Shown: piece after piece, positions 22,736-31,879 of the stretch
Layout of the letters: each line of letters begins with the position of its first letter
How positions within the stretch are numbered: position 1 is the stretch's first letter
Assembly (NCBI GenBank): GCA_001915925.1
Contig: MNRL01000013.1
Span: 1-51,035 of the forward strand
DNA length: 51,035 nt
Source of the DNA: Clostridium sp. CAG:354_28_25
Lineage (GTDB): Bacteria > Bacillota > Clostridia > TANB77 > CAG-508
Reading direction: 5' to 3'
Translations under genes and position numbers: made by a program
Notes under the pieces: model-generated
The model's input: the letters and a program-made list of their open reading frames with translations, nothing else
Database searches by the model: none
Told to the model about the DNA's origin: nothing

Positions 22736-24976
22736 ATGATAGCGGAAGTAATTATAGAATCTAATGTAAAAACTTTAAATAGGCATTTTGACTACAATAT
22801 ACCAAAAGAAATGGAAAATAATATATCAATAGGAAGTAGGGTACTAATTCCTTTCGGAAGAAATAAAAAATTAGAAGAAGGTTTTGTAACAAACATTAAA
22901 GAAAGCACAGAATATGAAGTAAAAGATATTGCAAAAATAGAAGAACAATCACTAACAACAGAAAAAATAATTTTAGCTAAATGGATGGCCAAAAGATATT
23001 TTTCAAATGTAGCAGAATGTATGAAATTAATGCTTAAACCAGGAACAACTACAAAGAATTTTGCGAATCGTGCAAAAGATAAGACAGCACTATTTGCATC
23101 TTTAGTTATGAGTACTGAACAAACATTGGATTATATCAACAATAATAAGATAAAATCAGAAAAACAACAAAGAATTTTAATGTATCTAATAAAAAATGGA
23201 CAAACCTTGCAATCAGAATTAATAGAAAAAACAGAGACTTCAAGAGCAATTGTAAAAACGCTAGAAAAGAATGGATTTTTAAAACTACAGGAACAAAAGG
23301 TAGTAAGAAATCCATTATTAAATAAAAATATTACAAGAACAAAAAATTTACAATTTACAACTGAACAACAACTAGCATATTCTAAAATTGCAGATTCAAT
23401 AGAAAGAAAAGAATTTAAAAAATATTTATTATATGGTGTAACTGGTTCCGGAAAAACTGAAATCTATTTGCAATTAATAGAAAAGATAGTAGAACAAGGA
23501 AAAAGTGCTATAATGCTAGTTCCAGAAATTTCACTTACACCACAAATGATTAATAGATTTATAGAAAGATTTGGAAAAGAAATTATCTCTGTATTGCATA
23601 GTAAATTATCTGTTGGTGAAAGACATGACAGTTGGGAGAGAATAGAAAGTGGTGAGGCAAGAATTGTTATAGGTGCTAGGTCAGCAATTTTTGCACCAGT
23701 TAAAAATCTTGGGATAACAATAATTGATGAAGAACATGATTCATCTTATAAATCAGAAATGCCACCTAGATATAATGCAAAAGAAGTAGCAACAGAGCTT
23801 GCAAAATACAATAAAATCCCAGTATTATTAGGAAGTGCAACACCTGATATAACTACATTTTATGAAGCACAACAAGGGAATATAGAACTTTTAAAATTAA
23901 CTAAAAGAGCAAATAACTCTAATTTGCCAAGTATAGAAGTTGTAGATTTAAAACAGGAACTTGCCAATGGCAATAGAACGATGATTAGTGTTAAACTATA
24001 TAAATTAATAGAAGAAAACTTAAAGAATAAGAAACAAACGATTCTTTTCTTAAATAGAAGGGGATTTTCTACATTTATAATGTGTAGAGATTGCGGATAT
24101 GTTGCTAAATGTAGAAATTGTAATATAAGCCTTACATATCACAAAAAAGAAGAAAAATTAAAATGCCACTATTGTGGATACGAGGAATCTTTAGTTAAGA
24201 TATGTCCTAATTGTGGTAGCAAGAAAATAAGACATTTTGGAACAGGAACTCAAAAATTAGAACTGGAAATAAATAAAATGTTTCCAAAAGCTTCAACAAT
24301 TAGAATGGATATAGACACTGTAACAAAGAAAAATTCACATGAGGAAATTCTTAGAAAGTTTAATGAGGAAAAAATAGATATTTTAATTGGAACACAAATG
24401 ATTGTTAAAGGTCATCATTTTCCAGATGTTACATTAGTTGGTGTTGTTTCTGCAGATGGAAGTCTAAATATAGATGATTATAGGGCAAGTGAAAGAACAT
24501 TCGATTTGCTTGTACAAGTAGCAGGAAGAGCAGGAAGAGAAAAATTACCGGGAAATGTAATAATTCAAACATATAATCCAGATAATTATAGTATTCAATA
24601 TTCTAAAAAACAAAACTATGAAGAGTTTTATAATGTAGAAATAAAATTAAGAAAGCAATTGAGATATCCGCCTTTTTGTGATATAATTATGTTTGGAATA
24701 AGTGGTGAAAGAGAAGAAATTGTATCCAAAACTGCTAATCAACTATATGCTAATTTGCATAAAAAAATACAACAGGAAGATATAGCTGCAAATATTTTAA
24801 AACCATTACCTGCACCAATAGACAAAATAAAAAATAGGTATAGATGGAGAATAATAATAAAATCAGAAGTAAACGACAAATTAATAGAGATTATAAATGA
24901 ATGCTTATATGACAAAGAATTATTAAAAAATAATGCAAGAGTTATTGCAGATATAAATCCGACAAATATGATGTGA
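22736..24976 (+). CDS. priA: Primosomal replication-restart helicase PriA
   Basis: 746 residues. N-terminal 3'-DNA-binding domain (EVIIESNVKTLNRHFDYNIP), superfamily 2 helicase with Walker A YGVTGSGKTEIYL (about 235), DEEHD box (IIDEEHDSSYK), GSATPD motif, and a zinc-binding insert with four CxxC pairs (CRDCGYVAKCRNC, CHYCGY, CPNCGS). Motifs V-VI read GTQMIVKGHHFPDV and QVAGRAGR. It reloads the replisome at stalled forks. Full length. First gene after a 75-base gap from gmk; def and fmt follow, the standard order. Confidence 0.97.
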   Translation: MIAEVIIESNVKTLNRHFDYNIPKEMENNISIGSRVLIPFGRNKKLEEGFVTNIKESTEYEVKDIAKIEEQSLTTEKIILAKWMAKRYFSNVAECMKLMLKPGTTTKNFANRAKDKTALFASLVMSTEQTLDYINNNKIKSEKQQRILMYLIKNGQTLQSELIEKTETSRAIVKTLEKNGFLKLQEQKVVRNPLLNKNITRTKNLQFTTEQQLAYSKIADSIERKEFKKYLLYGVTGSGKTEIYLQLIEKIVEQGKSAIMLVPEISLTPQMINRFIERFGKEIISVLHSKLSVGERHDSWERIESGEARIVIGARSAIFAPVKNLGITIIDEEHDSSYKSEMPPRYNAKEVATELAKYNKIPVLLGSATPDITTFYEAQQGNIELLKLTKRANNSNLPSIEVVDLKQELANGNRTMISVKLYKLIEENLKNKKQTILFLNRRGFSTFIMCRDCGYVAKCRNCNISLTYHKKEEKLKCHYCGYEESLVKICPNCGSKKIRHFGTGTQKLELEINKMFPKASTIRMDIDTVTKKNSHEEILRKFNEEKIDILIGTQMIVKGHHFPDVTLVGVVSADGSLNIDDYRASERTFDLLVQVAGRAGREKLPGNVIIQTYNPDNYSIQYSKKQNYEEFYNVEIKLRKQLRYPPFCDIIMFGISGEREEIVSKTANQLYANLHKKIQQEDIAANILKPLPAPIDKIKNRYRWRIIIKSEVNDKLIEIINECLYDKELLKNNARVIADINPTNMM

Positions 24977-24997
24977 TTTTATAAAAAGGAGGAAAAA

Positions 24998-25471
24998 ATG
25001 GCAATTAGATTAATTAGACAAAACGGAGATGAAATACTAAGAAAAAGAGCAAAGGAAGTAGAAAAGTTTGATGATAAATTAAAAGAACTTGTAGATGATA
25101 TGATAGAAACTATGCATAAAAATAACGGAGTAGGATTAGCTGCACAACAAGTTGGAATATTAAAAAGAGTTATTGTAATAGATATATATGATGGAAAGGG
25201 TCCTATTGTGCTAATAAATCCTGTAATTACAAAAACAAAAGGGGAACATGAGGTAGAAGAAGGTTGTCTAAGTTTTCCTAATCAATTTGCTGTACTTTTA
25301 AGACCAAAAGAAGTAGAAGCAGAATATTATGATTTAGAAGGTAAAAAACAAAAAATTAAAGCCAAGGACTTATTAGCGCAAGCAATTTGTCACGAAACTG
25401 ATCATTTAGATGGGATTTTATTTGTAGACAATATGTTACCTGGAACATTAGAAACTATTAAGCCAGAATAA
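24998..25471 (+). CDS. def: Peptide deformylase
   Basis: 157 residues with the three metal-site motifs: GVGLAAQQVG, EGCLSFP (Cys ligand) and CHETDHLDG (HExxH form with both His ligands). It removes the formyl group from nascent proteins. It lies between priA and fmt, whose product adds that group. AAGGAGG site ahead of ATG. Confidence 0.97.
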   Translation: MAIRLIRQNGDEILRKRAKEVEKFDDKLKELVDDMIETMHKNNGVGLAAQQVGILKRVIVIDIYDGKGPIVLINPVITKTKGEHEVEEGCLSFPNQFAVLLRPKEVEAEYYDLEGKKQKIKAKDLLAQAICHETDHLDGILFVDNMLPGTLETIKPE

Positions 25472-25510
25472 TGGATATAGATTATTTGTAATTTTAAAAG
25501 GAGATTGTTT

Positions 25511-26506
25511 ATGTTAAAAATATTATTTATGGGAACTCCAGATTTTGCACAAGAATCATTAAAAAGTATATATGATGCAGGATTCGAAATAATTGGAGTA
25601 GTAACAAATCCGGATAAACCAAAAGGAAGAGGAATGAAGCTAGCATATTCACCAGTAAAAGAATATGCTTTAGAAAAAAATCTAAAAATTTATCAACCAA
25701 TTAAAATAAGAAATAATACAGAATTTTTAGATGAAATTAGAACTTTGGCTCCAGATGTAATTTGCGTTGTAGCATATGGAAAAATTTTACCAAAAGAAAT
25801 ATTAGAAATTCCTAAATTAGGTTGTATAAATGTTCATGGCTCATTACTTCCTAAATATAGAGGGGCTGCGCCAATTCAATGGGCAGTTTTAAATGGTGAA
25901 AAAATTACTGGAATTACAACAATGTATATGAACGAAGGCATGGATACAGGAGATATGATTCTTAAAGAAGAAGTTGAAATTGGTCCAGAGGAAACAACAG
26001 GCGATTTATGGCAAAAACTTACTAAGATTGGTGGAGAAATCTTAGTAAAGACTTTAAAATTAATAGAAGAAGGTAAAGCACCAAGGGAGAAACAAACAGA
26101 AGAAGCAACTTTAGCGCCAATGCTTAATAAAGAAATGGCATTAATAGATTGGGAAAACTCTGATGCAAATAAGATTCATAATTTAATTAGGGGTCTTAAT
26201 CCAATAATGGGAGCATATTCATATATAGATGGTAAGAAAATCAAATTTTGGAAATCAAAAGTATTAACAAAGGAGGAATTCTTTTCGTATAAAACCGAAT
26301 TTGAAGAATATGAAGCCAAGTTTAATAATCTAGTACCAGGAACAATTTTAATTGCAGATGATAAAGATGGATTATATATAAAAGCTAATGGTGGAGTATT
26401 AAAAATATTAGAGATTCAAGGCGAAAATGCAAAAAGAATGCCTACAGCAGATTTCTTAAGAGGAAATCATTTAATTGCAGGTATGATTTTTTCTAAAGAA
26501 ATATAA
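25511..26506 (+). CDS. fmt: Methionyl-tRNA formyltransferase
   Basis: 331 residues from ATG 25511, chosen over an in-frame TTG 6 bases upstream because AAGGAG at 25498-25503 fits it. Opening ILFMGTPDFAQESL, folate site NVHGSLLPKYRGAAPIQW, the NEGMDTGD segment, and a C-terminal OB-fold domain with GLNPIMGAYS. It formylates initiator Met-tRNA using 10-formyl-THF, which the fhs product encoded later in this window supplies. Confidence 0.97.
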   Translation: MLKILFMGTPDFAQESLKSIYDAGFEIIGVVTNPDKPKGRGMKLAYSPVKEYALEKNLKIYQPIKIRNNTEFLDEIRTLAPDVICVVAYGKILPKEILEIPKLGCINVHGSLLPKYRGAAPIQWAVLNGEKITGITTMYMNEGMDTGDMILKEEVEIGPEETTGDLWQKLTKIGGEILVKTLKLIEEGKAPREKQTEEATLAPMLNKEMALIDWENSDANKIHNLIRGLNPIMGAYSYIDGKKIKFWKSKVLTKEEFFSYKTEFEEYEAKFNNLVPGTILIADDKDGLYIKANGGVLKILEIQGENAKRMPTADFLRGNHLIAGMIFSKEI

Positions 26507-26558
26507 TTTTTAGAGCATGAAATATTTTTTGGAAAATAGTTGTAAAAATATATAGAAA

Positions 26559-26599
26559 TTGATATACTTGATACAGATTTTAAGTATATCAATTTTTTT
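26559..26599 (+). terminator. Rho-independent terminator after fmt
   Basis: TTGATATACTT (26559-26569) pairs with AAGTATATCAA (26582-26592), 12-base loop, seven T. It separates the priA-def-fmt unit from the alkaline-shock operon. Confidence 0.9.
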
Positions 26600-26649
26600 G
26601 TTATGTAATACTCTTGAACGATGCTAGAGTAAATATAGGAGGGATAACT

Positions 26650-27048
26650 ATGGAAGAAAATAATGAGAATGTAAATTTAGTAGAAAATATTTTAAATGAG
26701 GAAGAAGATAACATAAATATCGCAGAAGAAGTTATAACAACTATTGCAGGAATTGCTGTTTCAGAAATCTCAGGAGTTGCTGAAATGGCAGGTGGAATAG
26801 CTGGAGGTATAACAGAAGTATTAAGTGGAAAGAAAAATTTAAGCAAAGGTATTAAAGCAGAAACTGATGGAAATAATGTAAAAATAGATGTAAACATAAT
26901 TGTAAATTATGGTGTTCGTATACCAGATGTAGCTTTCGATATTCAAAATAAAGTAAAACAATCAGTAGAAACAATGACAGGATTAAAAGTAAATGAAGTA
27001 AATGTACATGTTCAAGGTGTAAATATAGAAAAAACAGAGGAAAACTAA
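26650..27048 (+). CDS. Asp23/Gls24 family protein
   Basis: 132 residues from ATG 26650, supported by AGGAGGG at 26637-26643; an upstream TTG in frame has no site. After an acidic N-terminus comes the Asp23 fold: EVITTIAGIAVSEISGVAEM, a Gly-rich loop, and VKIDVNIIVNYGVRIPDVAFDIQNKVKQSV. Such proteins are abundant, membrane-tethered by AmaP and linked to envelope stress. First gene of an operon with amaP, DUF2273, nusB, xseA and xseB. Confidence 0.92.
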   Translation: MEENNENVNLVENILNEEEDNINIAEEVITTIAGIAVSEISGVAEMAGGIAGGITEVLSGKKNLSKGIKAETDGNNVKIDVNIIVNYGVRIPDVAFDIQNKVKQSVETMTGLKVNEVNVHVQGVNIEKTEEN

Positions 27049-27058
27049 GGAGGAAAAT

Positions 27059-27613
27059 ATGAAATTTTTAGATAGATTTATATTAGTTATATTTTCAATA
27101 ATAATGTTTGTTTTGTCAGTAATTACAGCAAGTGTAATATTTGGTTGGATAGAATTAGAAAATTTAATGCCATATTTAGAAAGTGCATTATCTACAGAAC
27201 CAACTTCTAATATAATATTAGGTGTTTCAATTGTGTTTATACTACTAGCATTAAAAGCAATTTTCTTTGGTGGCAAAGATGAAAGAGCTACTAAAGATGG
27301 TATTTTAATGGAAAATGATAATGGAAGATTATTAATTTCTAAAGATACTCTAGAGAACTTAGTTGTAAATATAGTTAATGGGTTTGATGGAACAGAAAAT
27401 GTTGTAGCAAAAGTAGGATTAGATAAAGAAAATAATTTAAGAGTATATGTTACATTATATGTACATCCAAATATTGTAATCAAAGATTTAACTGCAAGTA
27501 TACAAAATAGAGTAAAAGAAGCAATAAAGAAAACTTCAGATTTAGAAACTAAAGCAGTAAATGTAAGAGTTAGAAATATTACTCCAACAATAGAAAACAA
27601 GGTGGAAGGGTAG
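27059..27613 (+). CDS. amaP: Alkaline shock membrane anchor AmaP
   Basis: 184 residues with two N-terminal membrane helices (about 6-30 and 55-75) separated by a short loop, followed by a cytosolic Asp23-like domain (ISKDTLENLVVNIVNGFDGTEN, VYVTLYVHPNIVIKDLTASI). AmaP recruits Asp23 to the membrane in Staphylococcus, and the gene order here matches. Confidence 0.88.
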   Translation: MKFLDRFILVIFSIIMFVLSVITASVIFGWIELENLMPYLESALSTEPTSNIILGVSIVFILLALKAIFFGGKDERATKDGILMENDNGRLLISKDTLENLVVNIVNGFDGTENVVAKVGLDKENNLRVYVTLYVHPNIVIKDLTASIQNRVKEAIKKTSDLETKAVNVRVRNITPTIENKVEG

Positions 27614-27627
27614 AAAGGGAGATAAAT

Positions 27628-27831
27628 ATGAATAATTTTAAAGATTTTGTTTCTGAATATAGTGGAGCTATAATTGGTGCTGTCATTGCAATATTAATTC
27701 TATTAACAGGTTTATACAAGTTAATTATTGGTATTATACTAATTGTGATGGGCATTTTTATAGGAAATTATGTTCAAAGAAATAAATATGCAGTAAAAGA
27801 AAAATTAAAAAATTTTATAGACAAAATGTAA
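27628..27831 (+). CDS. DUF2273 small membrane protein
   Basis: 67 residues with two hydrophobic helices (GAIIGAVIAILILLTGLYKL and IIGIILIVMGIFIGNYV) and a basic C-terminal tail, the DUF2273 pattern that accompanies asp23-amaP. Its exact role in the complex is unknown. Confidence 0.88.
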   Translation: MNNFKDFVSEYSGAIIGAVIAILILLTGLYKLIIGIILIVMGIFIGNYVQRNKYAVKEKLKNFIDKM

Positions 27832-27843
27832 GAGGGGAATTAA

Positions 27844-28251
27844 ATGGAAAAATCAGCAAAAAGAGAATTAACATTTAAAATATTATATAGTGGTCAAATA
27901 AATAAAGAAATGAATGATGAAGAATTACAAATTTTTTTAGGAGAAAATAATTTAAAAGAAAGAGATAAAGAAGACATACAAAAAACTATAAATGCGATAA
28001 ATAATAATATAGAAGACATTACAGAAAAAATTTCAAAAAATCTTAAAGATAATTGGACAATAGATAGAATATCTAAAATTGATAAAGCTTTATTAATACT
28101 AGCAATTTATGAAATTCAGTACAAAGAAATTCCTTTTAAAGTAGTAATAAATGAAGTCGTAGAACTGGCTAAAAAATATGGTGAAGATACATCTGCATCA
28201 TTTATTAATGGAGTACTTGCAAATGTGGTTAAGGAGTTAAATATAGAATAA
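27844..28251 (+). CDS. nusB: Transcription antitermination factor NusB
   Basis: 135 residues, all-helical, with KRELTFKILYSGQINKE, DRISKIDKALLILAIYEIQY and VVINEVVELAKKYGEDTSASFINGVL, the conserved NusB blocks. It acts with NusE/S10 in rRNA antitermination. The stop overlaps the xseA start (TAATG). Confidence 0.95.
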   Translation: MEKSAKRELTFKILYSGQINKEMNDEELQIFLGENNLKERDKEDIQKTINAINNNIEDITEKISKNLKDNWTIDRISKIDKALLILAIYEIQYKEIPFKVVINEVVELAKKYGEDTSASFINGVLANVVKELNIE

Positions 28252-29438
28252 TGGAATATAAAGCAATATCTGTAACAGAATTAAATAGTTATATAAAAAA
28301 TAAAATAGCGGATGATGAATACTTAAATAATATATTAATTAAAGGAGAAATCTCAAATTTTAAGCACCATTACACTGGTCATATGTATTTTACATTAAAA
28401 GATGACAATTCTTTAATTAAATGTATTATGTTTAAATCATATACATCTAATTTAAAATTTGTACCAAAAGATGGAATGAGTGTGTTAGCTTTTGGTACTG
28501 TTTCAGTTTTTGAAAGAGATGGCGTGTATCAATTATATTGTAAAGCTATGCAAGAAGATGGAATGGGAAGTCTTTACGCTGCCTACGAAGAGTTAAAAGC
28601 TAAACTAGAAAAAGAAGGATTATTTAGTAAGGAGCATAAAAAACAATTACCAGTTATGCCAAAAGTTATAGGTGTATTAACTTCTAATACGGGTTCAGTA
28701 ATTAAAGATATTATAAATGTTTCTACAAGAAGAAATCCAAATGTATATATAAGACTATATCCAGTTCCTGTTCAAGGAGAAGGTGCAGGAGAAAAGATTG
28801 CAGAAGCTATTAAAATAATGAATAAAAATAAATTAGCAGATGTCTTGATATTGGCAAGAGGAGGAGGATCGTTAGAAGATTTATGGCCTTTTAACGAAGA
28901 AGTTGTAGCAAGAGCTATTTACGAGTCAGAACTTCCAATTGTTTCTGCAGTAGGACATGAAACGGACTTTTCTATTTCGGATTTTGTCGCAGATCTGCGT
29001 GCTCCAACGCCTTCAGCTGCAGCAGAGATAGTGGTGCCTAACATAACAGACATAATGCAAAATTTAAGTACATATAATATTAGATTAAAAAATGCATTAA
29101 AGAAAAAAGTAGAACTAATGCAGATGAGATATGAAAAATGTATGAGAAGTAGAGTATATACTGATCCATTAAAAATTGTAAATGATAACTATTTAAAATT
29201 AGACATATTAGTAAAATCTATAACAAATAGTGTAACAAATAAACTTCAAGTAAGTAAAACACAAGCTATAAAGAATTTTTCTAAATTAGATGCATTAAGT
29301 CCTTTAAAAACTTTAAGTAGAGGATATTCGATAATAGAAAAAAATAATGGTATTGTAAAGAGTATAGCTGACTTGCAAAAAGATGATACAATAAATATTA
29401 GAATGCAAGATGGTAAGAAGCAAGCTAAGATTCTTTAA
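28251..29438 (+). CDS. xseA: Exonuclease VII large subunit
   Basis: 395 residues. N-terminal OB domain (VTELNSYIKNKIADDEYLNN, NFKHHYTGHMYFTLKD), catalytic domain with GVLTSNTGSVIKDI, LARGGGSLEDLWPFN, SAVGHETDFSISDFVADLRAPTPSAAAE, and a long coiled-coil region ending in LSRGYSII. It degrades single-stranded DNA together with XseB, encoded 14 bases downstream. Confidence 0.97.
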   Translation: MEYKAISVTELNSYIKNKIADDEYLNNILIKGEISNFKHHYTGHMYFTLKDDNSLIKCIMFKSYTSNLKFVPKDGMSVLAFGTVSVFERDGVYQLYCKAMQEDGMGSLYAAYEELKAKLEKEGLFSKEHKKQLPVMPKVIGVLTSNTGSVIKDIINVSTRRNPNVYIRLYPVPVQGEGAGEKIAEAIKIMNKNKLADVLILARGGGSLEDLWPFNEEVVARAIYESELPIVSAVGHETDFSISDFVADLRAPTPSAAAEIVVPNITDIMQNLSTYNIRLKNALKKKVELMQMRYEKCMRSRVYTDPLKIVNDNYLKLDILVKSITNSVTNKLQVSKTQAIKNFSKLDALSPLKTLSRGYSIIEKNNGIVKSIADLQKDDTINIRMQDGKKQAKIL

Positions 29439-29452
29439 GATATGGGGGAAAT

Positions 29453-29680
29453 ATGGAAGAGATTAATTTTGAAGAAGCGATGAAAAAATTAGAGCAAATT
29501 ACAGCTGAATTAGAAAAGGGAGATTTATCATTAGATGAATCAGTTAAGAAATTCGAGGAAGGCATTAAGCTTTCAAAAGAATGTAATAAAATATTAGAAG
29601 ATTCAGAAAAGAGAATCAATATCTTAATAAATAATGATGGAAATATAACAGAAGAGAATTTTTTACCAAAGGAAGGATAG
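29453..29680 (+). CDS. xseB: Exonuclease VII small subunit
   Basis: 75 residues: NFEEAMKKLEQITAELEKG, DLSLDESVKKFEEGIKLSK and CNKILEDSEKRINILI are the family helices. It binds the coiled coil of XseA. Confidence 0.95.
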   Translation: MEEINFEEAMKKLEQITAELEKGDLSLDESVKKFEEGIKLSKECNKILEDSEKRINILINNDGNITEENFLPKEG

Positions 29681-29691
29681 GATAAAGGGAG

Positions 29692-30132
29692 ATGAATTAT
29701 TTTACAGAATTTATAACAAACAAATTTATTTATGTACCATTATTAACATGGTTTGGAATACAATTGTTTAAAGTTATTTGGGATTTAGTAACTACAAAGA
29801 AATTTAACTTTAAGAGAATATTAGGAGCAGGAGGAATGCCTAGTTCACACTCGGCAGTAGTTGTTTCTTTAGCAACACTAATTGGTAAGGAACATGGTTT
29901 AGATAGTTCTATATTTGCTCTTTCAGTTATTTTTGCTTTTGTTGTTATGTATGATGCTGCAGGAGTAAGAAGAGCAGCAGGAAAACAAGCAAAATTATTA
30001 AATAAATTAATAGAAACACCAGGTTTATCTGGAGTACAGGTTTCTGAAAAATTAGTAGAAGTTCTAGGACATACACCATTTCAAGTATTTGTGGGAGCTA
30101 TAATTGGTATAATTGTTGGATGCATCTTTTAG
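29692..30132 (+). CDS. Divergent PAP2 family membrane protein (DUF212)
   Basis: 146 residues with four hydrophobic helices and the DUF212 signature GAGGMPSSHSAVVVSLATL and YDAAGVRRAAGKQA. It is distantly related to PAP2 acid phosphatases, but the full phosphatase motif set is not evident, so activity is uncertain. The purine-rich AAAGGGAG directly abuts the ATG, so the effective ribosome site may be the earlier AAGGAAGG inside the xseB end. Confidence 0.87.
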   Translation: MNYFTEFITNKFIYVPLLTWFGIQLFKVIWDLVTTKKFNFKRILGAGGMPSSHSAVVVSLATLIGKEHGLDSSIFALSVIFAFVVMYDAAGVRRAAGKQAKLLNKLIETPGLSGVQVSEKLVEVLGHTPFQVFVGAIIGIIVGCIF

Positions 30133-30165
30133 TGGGTAGAAAATTTGAATTTAGGAGATAATGTT

Positions 30166-31812
30166 ATGCAAGATATCGAAATTGCAAGAAATGCAAAATT
30201 AAAAAATATTAACGAAATTGCTCAAAAGTTAGGAATAAGTGAAGATTATCTAGAGCAATATGGTAAATATAAAGCCAAAATATCTTTAGATTATTATGAT
30301 AAAGTCAAAAACAATAAAGACGGAAAGCTTATATTAGTTACTGCAATAAATCCTACACCACTTGGTGAAGGTAAAACAACTACCTCTATAGGATTAGCAG
30401 ATGCGTTTTATAAGATAAATAAGAAAGCAATATTAGCATTACGTGAACCTTCTTTAGGACCAGTGTTTGGAATTAAAGGAGGAGCTACAGGTGGAGGATA
30501 TTCACAAGTAGCACCTATGGAAGATATAAATTTGCATTTTACAGGAGATATTCATGCAATAACAACAGCCAATAATCTATTAAGTGCAATTATAGACAAT
30601 CATATTTGGCAAGGAAATGAACTAGGGATAGAAAAAGTAACATGGAAAAGATGTTTAGATTTAAATGATAGGGCATTAAGAAAAGTGGAAGTATCTCTTT
30701 CTGGAGAGAAAAATATGAAGCCAAGAGAAGACGGTTTTGATATAACAGTTGCTTCTGAAATAATGGCAATTCTATGTTTATCTAAAGATATGCAAGATTT
30801 AAAAAGAAGATTAGGGAACATAGTTATTGGTTATAATAAGCAAAATAAACCCGTAACATGTAGAGATTTAAAAGCTGATGGAAGTTTAGCTGTAATTCTT
30901 AAAGATGCGATAAAACCTAATCTAGTTCAAACATTAGAAAATAATCCAGTATTAATACATGGGGGGCCATTTGCTAATATCGCACACGGATGTAATAGTA
31001 TAATTGCAACAAATATGGCATTAAAAATGGGAGATTATGTAGTTACAGAAGCTGGATTTGGGGCAGATTTAGGAGCAGAAAAATTCTTAGATATAAAATG
31101 TAGATTACTAGAAAAAACGCCTAATGCAGTTGTAATAGTTGCAACCTTAAGAGCATTAAAATATCATGGTGGTGTAAGTAAAGAAGAATGCTCTAAAGAA
31201 AATATTGAAGCATTAAAAGTAGGAATTCATAATTTGTTAAGACATATTGATAATATAAAGAAATATGGTATAACACCAATAGTTGCAATAAATAAATTTG
31301 TTACAGACATTGATAATGAAATAGAAATATTAAAAGAAGAATTAAACGGAGTTGTAGAAGTAAGTTTATTAGAAAACTGGACAAAAGGTGGAGAAGGAGC
31401 TATTGATTTAGCACAAAAGCTTACAAAGATATGTGAAACAAAGAATGAGTTTAAATATATATATGATATTAATGCTACTGTTGAAGCAAAAATAAAAGCT
31501 GTAGCACAAAAGATTTATGGTGCAACTGATGTAGAATATTCGGATACTGCAAAAGAACAGTTAAAAGAATTAAATGATTCAAAATTCCCAGTGTGTATTG
31601 CAAAAACGCAATATTCTTTCTCAGATGATCCAAAAGATTTATTAGGAGATAAACCATTTAATCTTCATGTAACAGAATTAAAATTAAAAGAAGGTGCAGA
31701 GTTTATCGTTGTTTTAACAGGAAAGATAATGACAATGCCAGGTCTTCCTAAAAAACCTGCAGCAGAGCATATAAATATTGATGAAAATGGAATAATAGAA
31801 GGAATATTTTAA
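30166..31812 (+). CDS. fhs: Formate-tetrahydrofolate ligase
   Basis: 548 residues from ATG 30166 (AGGAG at 30153-30157). P-loop TPLGEGKTTTSIGLADAF, EPSLGPVFGIKGGATGGGY, HFTGDIHAITTANNLL and the C-terminal GKIMTMPGLPKKPAAEHI are all present; length is near the usual 555. It makes 10-formyl-THF from formate, THF and ATP, feeding purine synthesis and Fmt and, in acetogens, the Wood-Ljungdahl methyl branch. No other Wood-Ljungdahl genes are in the window. Confidence 0.97.
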   Translation: MQDIEIARNAKLKNINEIAQKLGISEDYLEQYGKYKAKISLDYYDKVKNNKDGKLILVTAINPTPLGEGKTTTSIGLADAFYKINKKAILALREPSLGPVFGIKGGATGGGYSQVAPMEDINLHFTGDIHAITTANNLLSAIIDNHIWQGNELGIEKVTWKRCLDLNDRALRKVEVSLSGEKNMKPREDGFDITVASEIMAILCLSKDMQDLKRRLGNIVIGYNKQNKPVTCRDLKADGSLAVILKDAIKPNLVQTLENNPVLIHGGPFANIAHGCNSIIATNMALKMGDYVVTEAGFGADLGAEKFLDIKCRLLEKTPNAVVIVATLRALKYHGGVSKEECSKENIEALKVGIHNLLRHIDNIKKYGITPIVAINKFVTDIDNEIEILKEELNGVVEVSLLENWTKGGEGAIDLAQKLTKICETKNEFKYIYDINATVEAKIKAVAQKIYGATDVEYSDTAKEQLKELNDSKFPVCIAKTQYSFSDDPKDLLGDKPFNLHVTELKLKEGAEFIVVLTGKIMTMPGLPKKPAAEHINIDENGIIEGIF

Positions 31813-31822
31813 TATATTGTAT

Positions 31823-31879
31823 AAAAACACCATATATGGATAAAATAATTTTAAATTGTTTTATAAGTGTGGTGTTTTT
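31823..31879 (+). terminator. Long hairpin between fhs and sleB-like gene
   Basis: AAAAACACCA (31823-31832) pairs with TGGTGTTTTT (31870-31879). An inner stem ATAAAATAA with TTGTTTTAT closes the loop. The 3' T-run ends directly at the ATG of the next gene, so it can end fhs transcription and also sequester the next gene's start region. Confidence 0.65.

Noticed and set aside
26983..27600. Long minus-strand open frame (about 205 codons) opposite amaP
   Set aside because: Antisense to a convincing amaP gene with its own ribosome site; no ribosome site or family match on the minus strand. AT-rich antisense frames are often open.
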